DNA of 64,000 bases from Liquidambar formosana (Eukaryota; Streptophyta; Magnoliopsida; Saxifragales; Altingiaceae), in the NCBI GenBank assembly GCA_039720395.1, contig CM077822.1, positions 20,109,267-20,173,266 of the forward strand, read 5' to 3'. The number at the start of each line of letters is the position of its first letter. The stretch's first letter is position 1. Positions 22,916 to 32,820 of this stretch are shown here, in pieces. Position numbers and translations under genes: made by a program. Under the pieces are notes generated by a model, which searched no databases, had not been told where the DNA came from, and was given only the letters and a program-made list of their open reading frames with translations.

Positions 22916-23473
22916 ATGGCTTCTTCTTCTTCCTCTCACAACCGTCCCGACTTAAATGCTGCGCTAAACGCGCAGCCAGACATTTGGCATCCAATGTTCC
23001 TAACTTATGACCAGCCCATCACAGTTAATGATACTGTGGTACACAACCATACAAATGCTGTAGCTGTAGCCGTAGGGCTTCTTACCCCTCGTGACGAAAG
23101 GATACTAAATGCAAGGTCCGATATGGACCTAATGAGGGATGCCATGGCCCTAAGTGCTCGGGCCACTACAGTCACTTCCAATATGGCCTGGCGCCTGCAT
23201 ACTAGGAGTGGGGAAGTCCAAAGGCTAAACAATCAAACTCTCAATCTTCAACGAAAGGTCCAGCGGTCTAGTCGGACAATAAGGACCCTAAAAGAGGAAA
23301 ACAGAGCTCTGAAGGAGATGGTGGAAGCCTATGCCAGGGGGGTTACACCTAGAGTTGTAGCTCTAGAAGGGCTCAAGGATCAAGTTCGGGAGCAACTGGG
23401 AAAGCTCCAGAACGAAGTTCAGAGTCACTCTTTTGGTCCTTCCAGCCCTCCCCAGGATGTTGCTATGGAGTAG
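22916..23473 (+). CDS. Antisense coiled-coil ORF in the leader of D
   Basis: An open frame runs from 22865; the ATG at 22916 (context GATGGC, reading MASSSSSHNRPDLNAALN) is the better start, giving 185 residues. The N-terminal half has blocks WHPMFLTYDQPITVNDTVV and GLLTPRDERILNARSDMDL. The C-terminal half (roughly residues 100-175) is rich in Leu, Lys, Glu and Arg with heptad-like spacing and should form a coiled coil. No signal peptide or membrane segment is seen. It lies opposite to gag, between the 5' LTR and gag, an unusual place for an extra ORF. I do not recognise the family. Its intact frame inside a broken element suggests it is real, but expression is unproven. Confidence 0.6.
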   Translation: MASSSSSHNRPDLNAALNAQPDIWHPMFLTYDQPITVNDTVVHNHTNAVAVAVGLLTPRDERILNARSDMDLMRDAMALSARATTVTSNMAWRLHTRSGEVQRLNNQTLNLQRKVQRSSRTIRTLKEENRALKEMVEAYARGVTPRVVALEGLKDQVREQLGKLQNEVQSHSFGPSSPPQDVAME

Positions 23474-23474
23474 T

Positions 23475-23590
23475 ACCTTTTCTTTCTCTCTTTTTTTTTC
23501 TCTTTTCTTTTCTTTATTTTTCTCTCTTTTTTTCTTTTTCTGTTTATTGAATCTAATGAACATGCCCCCCCCCCTTTTTTTTTTCTCTCA
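23475..23590. repeat. Pyrimidine-rich low-complexity tract
   Basis: T and TC runs follow directly after the D antisense ORF, similar in type to the tract after the family 1 antisense ORF. Confidence 0.7.
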
Positions 23591-24550
23591 GAGTATAGAA
23601 GAAGAGTAAACAAACATAAAACGATATTACATTTCATAAGCTAAAACCATATTAAAACCAAATTACATATTCTGCACTATTGGCTACCATAAGCCAAAAT
23701 ACAAAATACATTTTTAACTCTCAAAATGATACATAAAAATAAGTAGGAACGCTATGAGCGCCAGAAATGGAGTAATCCTTTGGAATGGAATCTTTACACA
23801 TGCGCAATAGAAGGCCACCTGGAGTGAGAGTATGGTGAACAGAACAGTAAAGATAAAGAAATCCCAGGAAAACATTGTGAGGGAGGAAGCTCTGGTAGGG
23901 GAAAAATGAAAGAAATTTATAGGAAGGAATCTCAGGGGCTAAAAATGGCAAACCCCCCTTTTTTATTTGCAGGTAGTGGCCACTTATAAGAGGGACATCA
24001 GCTTTCCAGTGGTCACGTGGAGGGGACTCCTAATGACTACAAGTATTGAACCTTTGAGGAATAATGATTCCTCCCCTAAATAGCAAAATCCCACTTCCTC
24101 TCCCATATTGGGCACAACTTGAAATAGTAAATAAATAATGTGGACCACGCCCCGTACACGTGATAAACATCTAATCATGGATGCAATTATGACACACAAA
24201 ATGACATGCATTTATGCAGGGTTATACAAAAGTAGGAATTTTCCATGTGTGGCCTGTCGGCAGGGTACTTCTCCTTCAAGGGTTACCCAGGCTAGGATGC
24301 TCAATAAGCAATCCGTTAACGTACTCACAAGCTTATTACAGGCTAGTGGCATAGACCGTGGGTTGATGATGCTGACTCCCAGTAACCATAGGCGCGAATG
24401 GGGCCCGGTACTTTTCGTCAGACTCTCATCGAGGGTATAAGGGTAATCGTGCCCGTATATGCAATTATTTAGTTCTATTCAATTATATTTCTCAGTTTAA
24501 TTAAAGCCAACAATCATTCACATGGAGTCTAGCTCTTTAGCACAGTTCAG
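23591..24550. other. D leader adjacent to the primer site
   Basis: No convincing coding region. Short ORFs on both strands lack recognisable motifs. Confidence 0.45.
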
Positions 24551-24570
24551 CTCCCCAGTGGAGTCGCCAC
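24551..24570 (-). other. Primer binding site of element D
   Basis: The minus strand reads TGGCGACTCCACTGGGGA next to the LTR, the same primer site as family 1 although the LTRs are unrelated. Confidence 0.65.
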
Positions 24571-25068
24571 TGTAAGCGCCGCGGGCTCGTGCGGCCCTTT
24601 GGACGTGTACGCTATTGCGAAGCGCTAGCGTGTCGGGAGTCGCCACCCAATTTATCCTTGGGAACTAATCATATCATTCTGGAGAATTCAATCTCAAATT
24701 CGACGTATTCGGGCTAGAGATCCAGAGTTCGAAGCTAAGGTACAATGTTGGGAAGGTGTTAAGCACCCAACAATGCCCGATAAAAAACCAGCCTCCGTAA
24801 ACGATTGTTGGCTATATTTAACCTGGAATATTTCATTGAATTTTATCCATAAGCACACAATTTATGAAATGTCATGTCAATCATATGAAAAGTAATGTGA
24901 GTAAAATGAGAAAGAGGTTATAATACATAGCAAAATAGGATATACAGGAAATGAGATATACAGGTTAACATTTAATGAACTAGCCAAAACCAGGGTAAAT
25001 CATCATAAATATTTAATATTAAAAAGAGACATGATAATAACTGAAGTTAGTGAAAGAGTAGTAAAAGG

Positions 25069-25172
25069 TGCGTATGCAATAGGAATAAATGAGTACGCAT
25101 AAATGCGTACGCCATACTTACAAATGCGCACGCACAACTATGCGTACGCAACATATCCTAATGCGTACGTGC
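25069..25172. repeat. Cluster 1 of TGCGTACGCA-type palindromes in the D LTR
   Basis: Six related words lie in about 100 bp, including the perfect palindrome TGCGTACGCA (25141-25150). Others differ by one or two bases. Confidence 0.7.
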
Positions 25173-25783
25173 AAGTTAACTGTGTTCCCTCCTCTAACCT
25201 TGGCGCGGGCAGAAATTGCACGCATCAATTTTCATTTTGTTAGGGACCAACTTCTTTCTAACTTATCTCAATCATTTCTTAACCATATTCAATGATTCAA
25301 AACCCGGATTGCAATTCCCATAGTATACTACAAGCACACATAACTCATTTAAACAGATATTTACAGAATCATGGTCATATTTGAGTTCAAAGTCTGGGAT
25401 TTCCAACTCGGCAACTATCCGTTCCGTACAAAGTAGAAAAATAATTAATGATATCTATCTACTGAATACATCATGGTTAATCCTTGATATATTCTTTAGT
25501 GTTAAAAGCAAGAATAATAAATATTAGAATGAGAATAACTTACCCTCAGGTTTGAGTGCCTCCGATATCGATGCAGCAATTCCTACCTTATCGCCTTAGA
25601 TTGCAGCCGTAAATTCCCCTGGTTTCTTTCTGGTTTTCTAGTGTTTGGGCATTTGTTTGAATGTATGATTTCATTTCTTTTTTTCCATAGGTTTCTGACC
25701 GGTTTTTCTCACTGATTTCTCAACCTTTCAATGTTATTCACTCGACTGATTTTTCTCTACCCCCTTCTCTATTCAGAAGAATC

Positions 25784-25794
25784 TTTATTTATAG
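25784..25794 (-). promoter_or_regulatory. Candidate TATA box of the D LTR
   Basis: The minus strand reads CTATAAATAAA, about 420 bp into the LTR. Confidence 0.55.
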
Positions 25795-25992
25795 ACTGCG
25801 GTAAGTCGGTTCTCCTTACTAAAAACCAAAATCATACCTGTACGACCCAGGAAATCAGCAACTGGCTGGTTCCCTTGTCTTGTTCCCCATACATTTCAAA
25901 TTCTAGTGGTCACCGAAATCTTTTCCCTCTACCCCATGCTGATCAGACTTGGGTGAAAACATCGGTGCTAGAAAATGGGGAAGTAATAGATG

Positions 25993-26059
25993 ATGCGTAC
26001 GCATATGTTGCTGTTGCGTACGCATGGTGCATACGCATTAAACCCACATGCGTACGTAT
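25993..26059. repeat. Cluster 2 of CGTACG palindromes in U3 of the D LTR
   Basis: Four words, including the 12-bp perfect palindrome ATGCGTACGCAT (25993-26004) and TGCGTACGCA (26015-26024), lie about 200 bp upstream of the TATA box. Confidence 0.7.
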
Positions 26060-26213
26060 GAGGTATACAGATAAGTTTTCAAGCTGCAATCTAAGCGTCG
26101 CGTCGGGAATTGCTTTGTCAATTTCTCGGGACACACAATAAACCTCATCATCGGGATTCCAACTCGGGTGATCTTAGATCTGATTGGGCGGTACAAAATG
26201 GGGTTTCTACAAA

Positions 26214-26340
26214 GGGCGCCTAGTCAGTGCTGATTCCGTCACTGAGTCGGATATGGCTGAGGAAAGAACTAGCAACCGGGGTTTCAACCTTGAGGCCGCT
26301 TTGAAAGCTATCATAGAAAAGCTTGATCACACTACCCAGG
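26214..26340 (+). pseudogene. Element C gag, N-terminal fragment
   Basis: It reads GRLVSADSVTESDMAEERTS and FNLEAALKAIIEKLDHTTQ, clearly homologous to the A and B gag start. It is cut upstream by D and downstream by B. The reading frame continues at 43181 after B. Confidence 0.88.
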
Positions 26341-28941
26341 TGTGAACCCCGGAAATTGGGCCCACAAGGGATTGAAAGAAAATGGGTTTGAAAAAGAAAA
26401 AGGAAAGGAGTCGCCACCTTATTTTTTAAAGGAAACAAGGAAAACCCTAAAAATAGTTTGTTTTAGGAAAACAATTTGAATGACTCCATAAAAAAGGAAA
26501 GGCAAAAACCAATCTTTTGAAAACCAAAGAAATCGGGGATTCGGAGGCTAAGTTATGACATGGGAAGGTTCTAGGCAAAGCCTATAGGCACCCATGTCAC
26601 CCTTTCGGTCTCTCAGTTCATTTGGGCTAAATCAAGATCTTTCCATACAAAAATCAGCAAGTATATCATCACAAGAATTGCATGCATATCATATATTTCA
26701 TTCATCCATCCATGCATAATAAGCAAAAAAAAAAAAAAAAAAGGAAAATAAAGAAAAAGAAAACAAAACAAAAGTAAACCTAGGATGCTTGGATCCTAGA
26801 ACGGACTTGAGCCTCACGAAGAGCGCCTACGTACCATGCAACGAAATACATGGATCAAAGTCCACGTAGTTCGATTAGAACTAAGGTTAAATCCTAATAC
26901 AAACATATGGTAAAAACCCTAGGTTTCCTTATTTGATCAAAAGAGAATTGATAGAAAGTTTGATTTTAGGAAAGAAATCCACAAAATGGAAACCTTAATA
27001 AAAACCAGAATTTTGTTTATGAAGGAAACCTCTAATTAAACCATAGGATCATATTAAAAATTAACCCTAAATAGGGAGAAGAGAAGGGATAAGAAGAAAG
27101 GTGAATTGGGGCACCTTCACACCCACTTACCTGAGCGCAATTAGCTCCAAGCATTAGCTATTTCAGACATAAGCAGCCCTATTTGCCATAGGACAAATAC
27201 CACACCTATTTGCACCCTTACAAGTGCTCAAAACCATGCAAAAACACTAACATGCAAATCTGGACATAATAGTATTATGACCTAAAATCATCCACTAAGC
27301 ATGCCAATAGCAAAAACAGCGAACAATAATAAGTCCTAACATATTCCTAGAACCATATCACGCATAAAAACCCTAGAACATACTAATATGCATGCAAAAC
27401 TATCATGTTTACTCTATATGCAAGACATATACAGCAAACACGAAGAAAAACCAAATAAAAAAGTCTACTTTATCATGCTATATGAAAACAAATACAAAAC
27501 AATGACTCTAAAACCCTAAACTCACAAATATGCTTAAAAACATACAAAACATACTTTAATCATGCTAAAACCAAACTAAACAGAAATTAAATCATGCATA
27601 TTAACTAACTAAAGCAATATAACATGATGAAAATCCTAACTCTAACATGCAATGACACTAATCCTAGCACAAGGACAAACAGGAGCACAAGAATCATAAC
27701 TATGCATTAAAAACCTAAAGGACAGCCCTAAAGCATGCTAAACAGTAGATAAAAAATAGATATTCCATATATATTAACTAGCTAGAGTGTTAATACATGA
27801 TAAAAAAGTTACCTTTAACATGCAATAAGCCTAACCCATATGAAACCCTAGTTTAAGCTTGAATAGAGAAGGAGAATACCATAGGAAGGGCCTTCCTTTG
27901 TGTTTGTAATTGTTCGTGGCTCCTCAGGTCTTTAGAGTGAATCAAACCAACAACGAATCCTCCTCTTTGTCAAAGTGGTATCACATCAAAACTCACTCAA
28001 CTTTGAAAAGAAATAGAAAACAAAAAGAGAACAAGAGAAAAGAAAAGTGATTTTCGTCACTTTGCAGCAGCAGCAACTTCAATCGCGTTTTTGGGTATGA
28101 AAACGTTGGATTTGGACAAAGCTTGTGAAATACAAAGTTGTAGAGAATTGAATTAGCTTTCTAACAAGACCAATTTCATCAAGTTCTGACTTCGGATGAA
28201 AAAGTTATGATTAAAATACGACTGCTGGTTTTCAGAAAATCTGCTGCTGAATTATGACGAATTTCACTCCCTCCAAACCCTCTTCTCCTCCCCCTTGTTT
28301 AAAGACATTAAGAGAGTATTTATAGCTGAAATCTGGAGTTTCCCTTTCCTTCCTGGACTAGGTTTCCTTGGAGAATAATCAAAAGGTATTTTATAATGAT
28401 AAAAGACTTCTAATCTGAATAGGAAAAGGAAATTGTCTTTTATAAAAATTGGGAGACTGACCGCTAACACGCATGCACATGTATTGTATGTGCGTACACA
28501 CACTCATCACATACGTACACGTGTTAGTGTCATGATAAAAATGGCTAATTTAATAAAATAATTTTCTTTTCATTTTAACCAAAAATCTCATGCTGTGATT
28601 CGCACTAATTCTTCAAGGATAATCCGTAAATAACCACACTAAACTCATCATTAGGGCCATGGGACTTAAGTACCTCATATGCATCCATATGAACTCCAAT
28701 TGACAATTTGGAGATCATTCCAAGGTCAAATGAAAAGTTTGGGACTTAAAAGACGATTATGCCCCTCAAGTCACAAAAGCTCTTATTATCCCTCAAGATC
28801 AACTCCAATTTGAACCAAAATTCATATCCATTGTCCTTGTGACTCTAGAAAACTAATGCAAGTGACTAGACTCAAAAACAAAACAAAAACATGCATGGAA
28901 TGATGAGCCCTAGTAAGGTGGTGCAAAAATGGGGTGTGACA
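26341..28941 (-). repeat. 3' LTR of element B
   Basis: 2601 bp, with ends matching the other LTRs. It contains a longer A-run near 26726-26742 than the 5' LTR and scattered single-base differences. Confidence 0.95.
28317..28324 (-). promoter_or_regulatory. Candidate TATA box, 3' LTR of B
   Basis: TATAAATA in the shared U3 position. Confidence 0.6.
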
Positions 28942-28957
28942 GAAGCCCCTCATTGGC
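28942..28957 (-). other. Candidate polypurine tract of B
   Basis: GAGGGGCTTC on the minus strand precedes the 3' LTR, as in A. Confidence 0.45.
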
Positions 28958-29080
28958 GAACAAGTTACACTTGTGAACCAATGATAAAGAACAACCCATT
29001 TTTGGCCAAAAAGCCCGGAGAAATCACACACTGATACCAACAATGATGGGAGGTTGAAAACCTGAGACTGAAATAAGGAA

Positions 29081-30731
29081 GTGTACTCAAGTCATGAGTA
29101 TACTTAAACCACTGGGGGTTAAGAATTGATAAGAGAAGCATATTCAAGCCACTACGAATGAACATACTTTTGAAACGGAGAAATATATTCTAGTCACGAA
29201 TATATTTAACCAAGTGATGAGAATGAGATCTGAAAAGTACGTTCAAGTGATGAACGTACCTTGGAAATGGAGAAGTATATTCAGGTCACGAATATATTTA
29301 ACCAAGTGAGTGACAAAATATCTGAGAAGTATACTCAAGTGATGAGTATACCACTGAAATGGAGAAATATATTCAGGTCACGAATATATTTAACCAAGTA
29401 ATGAAAAAGATGCTGAGAAATATACTCAAGTGATGAGTATACTTAATGATTGAAAAAGACTGAGAAGTACGTTCAAGTGATGAACACACTTTTGAAATGG
29501 AGAAATGTATCCAAGTGATGGATATATTTAACCAAGTAAGCTGAGAAGTACACTCAAGTGATGAGCATACCATTGAAATGGAGAAATATATCCAAACGAC
29601 GGATATATTTAACCAAGTAAGATAAGAATAATCTGAGAAGTGTACTCAAGTGATGAGTACACCATTGAAATGGAGAAATATATTCTAGTCATGAATATAC
29701 TTAACCAAGTAAGTGACAAGTATGTTTGAGTGATAAACATACCATTGAAATAGAGAAATATATCCAAGTGATGGATATACTTAACCAAGTAAGTGACAAG
29801 TATGTTTAAGTGATAAACATACCATTGAAATAGAGAAATATATCCAAGCGATGGATATACTTAAGCAAGTAAGATAGAGAATAATCTGAGAAGTGTACTC
29901 AAGTGATGAGTACACCATTGAAATGGAGAAATATATTCTAGTCATGAATATATTTAACCAAGTAAGTGACAAATATTCTAAGAAGTATGTTCAAGTGATG
30001 AACATACTATTGAAATGGAGAAATATACCCAAGCGATGGATATACTTAACCAAGTAAGTGGCAAAATATCTGAGAAGTATACTCAAGTGATGAGTATACC
30101 ATTGAAATGGAAAAATTATACCCAAGGGGTGGATATACTTAACCAAGTAAGTGACAAATGATCTGAGAAGTATGTTCAAGTGATGAACATACCATTGAAA
30201 TGGAAAAAATATACCCAAGTGGTGGATATACTTAACCAAGTAAGTGACGAAATATCTGAGAAGTATACTCGAGTGATGAGTATACCATTGAAATGGAGAA
30301 ATATACCCAAGCGATGGATATACTTAACCAAGTAAGTGACGAAATATCTGAGAAGTATACTCGAGTGATGAGTATACCATTGAAATGGAGAAATATATTC
30401 AAGTGATGAATATATTTAACCAAGTAAGTGATAATGAGGATCTGAAACTAGGAAGCATATTCAATGGGTGAACATGCTTTTGAAATGGAAGAATATATTC
30501 AAGTGATGAATATATTCAACCAAGTATGATAGAGAATGAGAATTTGAAACTGAGAAGCATATTCAAAGGGTGAATACACTTTTGAAATGGAAGAATATAT
30601 TCAAGTGATGAATATATTCAACCAAGTAGGGTAGAGAATGAGGATTTGAAACTGAGAAGCATATTCAAAGGGTGAATACACTTTTGAAATGGAAGAACAC
30701 ATTCAAGTGATGAATATATTCAACCAAGTAG
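29081..30731. repeat. Tandem array of about 36 short hairpins (element B)
   Basis: The same two alternating hairpin types as in A, but the order and number differ. The first seven units match A. B then has its own units near 29400-29560, lacks the three repeated GTGGTGAGC-type units of A, and has extra units near 30060-30420 and 30600-30710. Perfect examples include 29329-29351. Six-frame ORFs in the array are repeat by-products. Confidence 0.9.
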
Positions 30732-31012
30732 GATGAAAAATCAAGATTTGAAATGAGGATATATGATCAATTTATCAAGATTGAACAGGCATGGTGCAAG
30801 AGGAAAGTGACTTAACACATTGTCACTTGAGTTGGCATGACACAGGGGAAATATATTCAACCCTTTTGAACATAAAATCAATTCAAGGAATTGATTTCAA
30901 GATGGAATTTGATTGATTTTACGCTCAAAAAGTGTTGAATATCTCATTTGGAAGGAGGTTTGATTACGCGCCAAGGCGAGACAAAGCGAGAAGCAAAACC
31001 AAAACAAAGTGG

Positions 31013-31070
31013 CTTGGGTGACCACCAGGCCTCGGGAGGCTAGCCGCCCAGGCCTGGGTGGTTACCCGAG
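31013..31070 (+). promoter_or_regulatory. GC-rich inverted repeat upstream of antisense ORF (B)
   Basis: The same arms and core as in A, ending 88 bp before the TATA box. Confidence 0.6.
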
Positions 31071-31157
31071 CCCAAAGCGGAAATCCCACTTTGAATAGGA
31101 AACTTCCTATTCTGATGGGTTTTTTCCTATTTGAACTTGGATTTGTGACCTTTTCCC

Positions 31158-31164
31158 TATAAAA
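31158..31164 (+). promoter_or_regulatory. Candidate TATA box of the antisense ORF (B)
   Basis: TATAAAA lies 56 bp before the ATG, with flanks nearly identical to A. Confidence 0.65.
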
Positions 31165-31213
31165 ACACATCCAAGAGGTTCCTAAACCTACTTGTATTCA
31201 TTCATTAGAAATT

Positions 31214-32500
31214 ATGGAGGCTCTAGACAAATTTTTAGGAGGGTTTTTGAGAGTTATGAGTGCTGAAGCAAAATCTGAGTTCAAGTGCTTTGGCTTGGAT
31301 CCATTGCTCTCCTTGAGGCATGTGAGGCTTGAAACGAACCTCTTGACTGCTGCTACATATTTTTGGGATCCTCAAGTTCATGTGTTCCGCTTCAACTATG
31401 AAGAACTGTGCCCAACCATGGAGGAATTCTGTGCATTGTATGGAGTTTCAACGATAGGTCCTTTCATTCTCCCTACTCCTCGTCCAAGCTTTCTTACTTC
31501 TTTCTCCAATCTACTTGGGATTCACCCACAATATGCCTCTACGTTTGTAAAGGACCATATGGTAGACTTGATGAAATTGGCAGCCTCTTTTTTAGCTTAT
31601 GATAGTAAAGGTATTCTGAATTTTACCTTTCCTATTAAGCATGCTCTTGCCTTTTGCCTCATTGGTCGTTTTCTTATTTCCACTGGTACTCCACATATTC
31701 CCATTCAAATCTGTGACTTGATTCCTCTCCTTGCCAAGGGCCATAACTTGATTCCCATGGTGCTAGCTGAAACCCTGAATGGTTTGGATAAAACTTATGA
31801 GGACCCAAAGGTTCCTTTAGGAGGTAGCCCCATTCTACTGCAGATGTGGTTGCTTGAAAGACTGAATTTCTTGTCACCAGTTGCCATTACACCATACAAG
31901 CCCCAGCATTACTGCCTTCGCTGCATTGAACTACCTGGGCAATTTTCATTGAGAGATTGGCTAGGTTTCTTCCAAACCCTTTCTTGGAGGAGTGTCAAGT
32001 GGTTTGTATTCATATGGGGCTGCAGTGACCAGGTGCTTCTGCGGACTTCTGGATGCGCCATGGTGAGACTCATAGGACTGAGGTCTACTTCTTTTTATTG
32101 GCTTTTAAGGGTTCTTCGTCAGATGGGTGCCATGCAAACCATACCTACTTCCTTGAAAGGTGACTATCTTGTGGTGCCCGCGGGTCTTTCTGTAGTGACT
32201 TGGGCGAAGGACCGATGGCCTAGCAAGTTGATACTAACCCAAGTTACGAATACTGATGGTCCGTATATGATGAGCTTAGAGTATAAAGAATGGTTGAAAA
32301 GCAATTTAGGTGAGAGAGAGACTACTCGAAGAGAAAGGATTTTTGGACTTATCAAGAACAATGAACTTGGATCTTGCAGAGAAGATATTATGGAAGCAGT
32401 GACAACAGCTTATGAACATGACTTGAGGAAGAAAAGAAGACATGAAAGAGAGAAGAAGAAAGCTGAAGAGCGAGCTGCAAAGAAGCCCAAGAAAAACTGA
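31214..32500 (+). CDS. Intact antisense additional ORF of element B (428 aa)
   Basis: The only full-length open copy. It reads MEALDKFLGGFLRVMSAEAK at the start, then TAATYFWDPQVHVFRFNYEE and MEEFCALYGVSTIGPFILP, a mid-region LLQMWLLERLNFLSPVA, and SWRSVKWFVFIWGCSDQVLL. The C-terminus is basic (KKRRHEREKKKAEERA, KKPKKN), fitting nuclear targeting. It resembles the plant proteins found as extra ORFs, often antisense, downstream of pol in Tat-lineage elements (plant-mobile-domain-like or DUF7745-like; label from memory). It converges with integrase, which ends about 320 bp away. A host gene is unlikely because three copies sit at the same place in three elements. Its role in the element is unknown. 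Confidence 0.85.
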   Translation: MEALDKFLGGFLRVMSAEAKSEFKCFGLDPLLSLRHVRLETNLLTAATYFWDPQVHVFRFNYEELCPTMEEFCALYGVSTIGPFILPTPRPSFLTSFSNLLGIHPQYASTFVKDHMVDLMKLAASFLAYDSKGILNFTFPIKHALAFCLIGRFLISTGTPHIPIQICDLIPLLAKGHNLIPMVLAETLNGLDKTYEDPKVPLGGSPILLQMWLLERLNFLSPVAITPYKPQHYCLRCIELPGQFSLRDWLGFFQTLSWRSVKWFVFIWGCSDQVLLRTSGCAMVRLIGLRSTSFYWLLRVLRQMGAMQTIPTSLKGDYLVVPAGLSVVTWAKDRWPSKLILTQVTNTDGPYMMSLEYKEWLKSNLGERETTRRERIFGLIKNNELGSCREDIMEAVTTAYEHDLRKKRRHEREKKKAEERAAKKPKKN

Positions 32501-32682
32501 AGACTCAATAGAATAGGATATTTATGGCATATTTATAGTTCTTTTACTTAATACCAATGAATTGCTATGTCAATCAATTTTAGTTTTGAATAAATTGCCA
32601 ATAATAAATCAAATTTGGGATTTTCTTGTTTGATTTAGACCGCACCCAAGGTAACTTCATGGGTTGCCTACGTATCTCCATG

Positions 32683-32738
32683 GTTTTTTCCTTCTTTTTT
32701 TTTTTTGTTTTTTTTTTTTTTTTTTTTTTTTTGTTTTT
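32683..32738. repeat. T-rich low-complexity tract (B)
   Basis: The same location as in A, between the two convergent ORF ends; length differs between copies. Confidence 0.8.
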
Positions 32739-32820
32739 GAATGGAGAATTAGGTCTTACGTAGTTCTTATGCCTTAACTTTTGCCTAGGCCGCCCTTACG
32801 GGTTCTCAACCTAGCAGGCT

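Larger units (their letters stand above)
19120..26211 (-). mobile_element. Tat-like element D, 5' half (rest displaced off-window by A)
   Basis: It has a 5' LTR of its own family, a primer site identical in core to family 1, a long leader with an opposite-strand ORF, then gag and protease. Element A cuts it in the protease-RT linker, and the remainder must lie left of the window. D itself interrupts gag of element C. The right target duplication should be AAGGG (26212-26216); the left copy is not visible. Confidence 0.88.
24571..26211 (-). repeat. 5' LTR of element D
   Basis: A 1641-bp segment with plus-strand termini TGTAAGCGCC and GTTTCTACA, so it starts TGTAGAAACC in element sense. It has a TATA box at 25784-25794 and two clusters of CGTACG palindromes. 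No second copy is in the window, so the boundaries rest on the TG/CA ends, the adjacent primer site and the abrupt switch to C gag. Confidence 0.82.

Noticed and set aside
24138..24440. 100-codon ORF in the D leader
   Set aside because: No motif, no start context or homologue in the window, and it overlaps non-coding leader sequence.
29781..30423. Minus-strand ORFs of 60-90 codons in the hairpin arrays (also 1360-2315)
   Set aside because: They are periodic translations of the tandem repeat and are not conserved as proteins between A and B.
31214..32500. Antisense ORF as a captured host gene in its native place
   Set aside because: Three copies occur at the same position in three insertions, so it belongs to the element.
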